The notes under the pieces: model-generated | Databases searched by the model: none | What the model saw: the letters and a program-made list of their open reading frames with translations, nothing else | What the model was told of the DNA's origin: nothing | Position numbers and translations under genes: made by a program | From: Hirudo medicinalis | Lineage: Eukaryota > Annelida > Clitellata > Hirudinida > Hirudinidae | DNA: 32,896 nucleotides | NCBI GenBank assembly: GCA_011800805.1 | Contig: MPNW01000960.1 | Span: forward strand, 3,165-36,060 | Direction of reading: 5' to 3' | Shown here: positions 29,701 to 32,896 of the stretch, one piece after another | Layout of the letters: each line of letters begins with the position of its first letter | Position numbering within the stretch: the stretch's first letter is position 1

Positions 29701-30833
29701 TCCCCTATACAATTTGCGGGCTTCGTCCTTCCGGTCGTTGCCCCCGACGACCATCGCTATGGAGTGACTGTGGAACTTAGTGAGCTGCTTCAGGACCTCG
29801 AAGGTCTGCGTTGCGAGCTCCCTCGTCGGGCTGATTATTATGGCGCCAGTCCCTGAAAGTATCCGACAACATGCCCTCAATTTATCCGCAAGCTGATGAG
29901 ATTGCTGTGATAATGTCATTAACAATATTCTGTTTTGTATTAAAACTATTATTGTTAAAATTGTTCAATTTATCTGCAAGCTGATGAGAGTGCTGTGATA
30001 ATATCATTAACAATATTCTGTCTTGTATTAAAACTTAAAGTATTTGATTCAAATTCATCTAAATATGTCAGAAAATCACCACCCACCATTCCTGGCCTTG
30101 AATCCGATCTGATGGATCATGTCGACCACTGGAATGAGGAAAGCCAGGGTTTTACCACTACCAGTCTTGGCGGTTGCAAAAATGTTTCTGGTGAAATGTT
30201 GACAAATTGTTACTGTCGGCGTTAACAGAATATAAATTGATCACATAATAAATAAAGTAAAATTCTACAAAAGTGAACTTTGAACAAAATGTTTATAAAT
30301 ACGCTTGAAAGAAATAAAATAAAATCAATTGGCAACAATATTTATTGAATCATTAAATAAGTTATGCAACACCACAATTTGTGTTTTCAATATAACATTC
30401 AAGTATAAAGTACACTAAATATTCTGCATCTACTAACTGCCCCTTCAAGATATCCGGGATGCACTTGGCTTGAATGTCTGTCATCATTGTCAGGCCCATC
30501 TCCCCAATGCCCTTCATTGTCCTCTCGGTAATGTATCCATCAAGAACAGAAAAGGATTTATCATTTTGAATCTTGCCTGCTAACTCATTCAGGTTGGGTT
30601 TCGTATCTGGCAATGTTTATTAAGGCTTCATTATTAGTCATGTTTAATATTGCTAGAGTTAGCATAAAAACGAAACAAAAACCGGCTGTTTTTTATTCAA
30701 AGTAAAGAATATTTATCATATTATTCTTTAAAATCAATCTTCTTGTCTTCCGTTGATGTGACTTTTCGGAAATTCATTTTTGTCAAATGTGAAATAAAAA
30801 TATTTAAATGGTAAAATTCAAACCTTCGTTCAT
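26711..30833 (-). CDS. DDX18/Has1-like DEAD-box RNA helicase, copy B (divergent tandem paralogue)
   Basis: Exons: 30833-30824, 30606-30438, 30187-30087, 29852-29653, 29393-29279, 28972-28836, 28566-28402, 28016-27864, 27556-27386, 27207-27030, 26814-26711; 500 residues, frame intact. Every intron position and phase matches copy A, and several exons have identical length (10, 101, 200, 115, 153 and 171 nt). This shows a whole-gene tandem duplication. Walker A (AKTGSGKT), [16 protein letters not shown] and HRVGRTARG are kept, so ATP hydrolysis is plausible. Two motifs differ: TPGR is TPAR (Ala codon at 29676-29674) and SAT is TAT (28949-28941). In exon 8 copies A and B share 28 of 51 residues, so the duplication is old or copy B evolves fast. 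The C-terminal [18 protein letters not shown] and LALSFGL keep the DDX18 signature, and the lysine-rich tail remains. Whether copy B keeps the ribosome-assembly role is unknown. Confidence 0.88.
28150..28404. other. 127-bp perfect direct duplication around a single N
   Basis: Bases 28150-28276 and 28278-28404 look identical, separated only by the N at 28277. The right copy reaches three bases into exon 7 of DDX18 copy B. This is the pattern of two overlapping contig ends joined without merging. Confidence 0.9.
29877..30035. repeat. 71-bp tandem duplication, period 88, in DDX18 copy B intron 3
   Basis: Copies at 29877-29947 and 29965-30035 differ by only a few substitutions, with a 17-bp spacer. 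Unlike the duplication at 28150 there is no N and the copies have diverged, so this one is probably real. Confidence 0.9.
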
Positions 30834-31962
30834 ATTTTACCAATAATAAGTAAAAATGTTTAGTCTGTTTATGCGTAAATACGACGGGAGATCCTATGTG
30901 AGCGATACCAACGTTGTTTCTAAAAAATATCAACAAAGATGTCAGCAGAATGTTAGTTGGTGATACACTTTAATTGTTAAATTATTTAATAAATTAATTA
31001 AAATGAGTTAATACAGATGATTTTTTTATGCAACTGGCATATTCTTAAGAAAATAAAACAATCTTCCTAATAAATTAATTTATGATTGTTAAAATGTCAT
31101 TTAGTATATAAAATGTATTGCTTTTTCAAACTTGAAAACCTTTGGCAACAAGCTGGAAAGGACGTTCTTGCCAATATTCATCACAACTGTGATAAAGTAA
31201 TTCTTTTTAATTGATTCTCGAACAGTGTCAATACAAACTACAGAAGTGTGCAGTTTAAACCTGCTCCCACCTCTTGCCCCACAGTAGCTATGCCTTTGCT
31301 GGAAACTGCCGCGGTAAACCACAACAAAAGCCATTTAAATTCAAGCGTTCAGAAGTACTTTGGGCACATACATCAAATTTCAGTAAAAGTTGCGCATGTT
31401 TTATCCTTTCCTACATTTCTATTTTGTCACTCGGGCCGGATTAAGGACTTTGGGGTCTCCAAAACCCCTGCCATAAACCTTACTAACTTAAAACACAACG
31501 AAGAGTGGTTATTACATAGACTTTGATCTTTTTAATTACGATAATGACTCCGCTTTTTAATTTCTTACATACTACAAGTAAATGTTTATATGTTATTGTC
31601 CATTACTTGGATCCAATTTCTCAAAAAGCATGAGCAACACATTTGAACTTCACTCAACGTGAAATTCTTAAAATTTAGAACTAGAAATCTTCAGCTCGCA
31701 ACATCACTCACGAAAAACAGACTGTGCCCTCAAAACGTAATGACTAAAAAATCCTCTGAAAATTGCCCGAGAGTGTAACCATTTCTATCTTATCTCTTAA
31801 GCTTTCAAAACATTTAAATGCTAGCAGATATTTTATTAAAAATGACCAAACCAGTCAACCTTTAAAAAAAAAATCAACATAACAACACGATACCCTATTA
31901 AATTTAGTCATGAAATTTACCGTATATAATACAACAAGACATAAATAAAGTCGCCAACGAAA
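30834..31962 (-). other. Intergenic region, DDX18 copy B promoter and CDC40 3' UTR
   Basis: No coding region is supported. A minus-strand AATAAA at 31837-31832 would give CDC40 a 3' UTR of about 130 bases. The left part should contain the copy B promoter. Short open frames around 30721-31526 have no domain content. Confidence 0.5.
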
Positions 31963-32896
31963 TCAGTCCCACAGTTTGATAAGCCCATCCCACCCTGAAG
32001 TGACAATCTTGGAAGTTTCATGGGGATGCCAAAGGCAGTCTGATACCACCCCATTGTGGGCCTTTATCATTTTCATTACGCGAGTGGTCTTCCAGTCCCA
32101 GAAGAACAGTTTGCCATCTCCATCTCCAGAAATCAGGTAGCTGTAACAAAAAAAAATTCAATTTAACAAAATAATTCTTCTCTGATAATAATTATTAGGC
32201 TGAGACCTTCAATTTTAATTTTAGCCCCCTTAATATTAGGTATATTCATATCATGCTTACATACAATATTAGTTTAAATTGAAAGTAAGGATTCAGACTA
32301 AATTACCTCATCTCTGGTGAAAAGTCGAGTCCACAGGCGTACCCAGCCACCATGTGACCCTTGAAGACCTTTTTCCTTTCAAACTTGAACTTGTTGATTG
32401 CATTGAAGATGGCAATCTGATTGTCCATACTCTGACAAGCCAGCCATTTGCCTGTGGTTCAGAAGAAAATTCATATTAAAAAACATGTTGAAGTGTGAAA
32501 GCAAAACATGGTATAGTTAAATGAAACATTGATAATGCAATGGTTAAACACTAACCATTTGGAGCGAGAGTGACTGCAGGCATGGAGTGCATGGACGGAT
32601 CAGCAATGTAATTGAAATCCACAGGAATATCCCTATAAAATATTGATAATAAACCAATTAAGTAAAAATTCTAACTATTAAAATTCTTAATATATCAGTG
32701 AAAATAATTAGACATCTAACTTTTGCTATCAACAACATAACTTAATCAGCTAAGCAAATTTAACAACAGAAACTAACCATTCCCAAACTCTCAGACTTTT
32801 GTCGTCAGAAGTCGATACAAATCTTCGGTTCTGGTCCACAAAAGTGATAGTGTTGACAGCTCCCAGATGCCTGTCATAGTCCTGAACAATCTCATT
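31963..32896 (-). CDS. CDC40: Pre-mRNA-processing factor 17, C-terminal WD40 part (partial)
   Basis: CDC40/PRP17 is a WD40 protein of the spliceosome required for the second catalytic step. Visible exons: 32896-32778 (continues off the right edge), 32632-32556, 32451-32307, 32140-31963; phases agree and cover the last 172 residues (family members are near 580). The segments are strongly conserved with human PRP17: [93 protein letters not shown], and the C-terminal [20 protein letters not shown] ending in WD and a stop. This is the end of the propeller; the N-terminal part lies outside the window. No lesions are seen. Confidence 0.95.

Noticed and set aside
31101..31526. Overlapping open frames on both strands upstream of DDX18 copy B
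   Set aside because: They are antisense to each other and carry no motif. Treated as intergenic.
1..32896. CRISPR arrays, operons, prokaryotic or phage cassettes
   Set aside because: All genes are spliced and eukaryotic. The short-period repeats are microsatellites or minisatellites without unique spacers.

Overview
The window is animal nuclear DNA, most likely from an invertebrate with a compact, AT-rich genome. Genes are split into many short GT-AG exons by introns of roughly 80-500 bp. The gene set is animal in character: a Gbeta5-type G-protein subunit and an immunoglobulin-superfamily protein of the basigin/neuroplastin type. Trinucleotide microsatellites (AAT, GAT/CAT) are everywhere, and tRNA-derived SINEs and MITE-like elements sit in the first 6 kb. 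I cannot name the species from sequence alone.

Layout. 1-3000: repeats. These are a hexanucleotide array, two inverted copies of one SINE, an inverted-repeat element holding the N-terminal piece of an ISXO2/Merlin-like transposase, and a hAT-like MITE. 3199-5320 (+): an unrecognised gene with two tandem cysteine-rich Ig-like domains, each on one phase 1-1 exon. 6544-12881 (-): NAA35, the NatC auxiliary subunit, 18 exons. 14863-18371 (-): GNB5, 10 exons, the last carrying only 12 coding bases. 18936-21751 (+): a three-Ig basigin/neuroplastin-like membrane protein, divergent from GNB5. 22570-26321 and 26711-30833 (both -): two tandem DDX18/Has1-like DEAD-box helicase genes with the same 11-exon architecture. 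31963-32896 (-): the C-terminal WD40 part of CDC40/PRP17, running off the right edge.

The named genes are ordinary housekeeping or signalling genes: N-terminal acetylation, G-protein signalling, a membrane chaperone/adhesion protein, ribosome biogenesis and splicing. They form no obvious shared pathway. The least ordinary items are the two-domain Ig-like gene, the tandem pair of N-terminally short DDX18 paralogues (one with altered helicase motifs), the 12-nt terminal coding exon of GNB5, and a low-complexity serine tract inside the third Ig domain of the basigin-like protein.

Assembly quality matters here. Both single-N positions (21199 and 28277) are flanked by perfect direct repeats, of 10 and 127 bp, as expected when overlapping contig ends are joined without merging. 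Three one-base deletions break otherwise intact genes: two in NAA35 exon 12 and one in the first DDX18 copy. At least two fit homopolymer errors. They look more like sequencing errors than real lesions. I saw no convincing previously undescribed multi-gene system.
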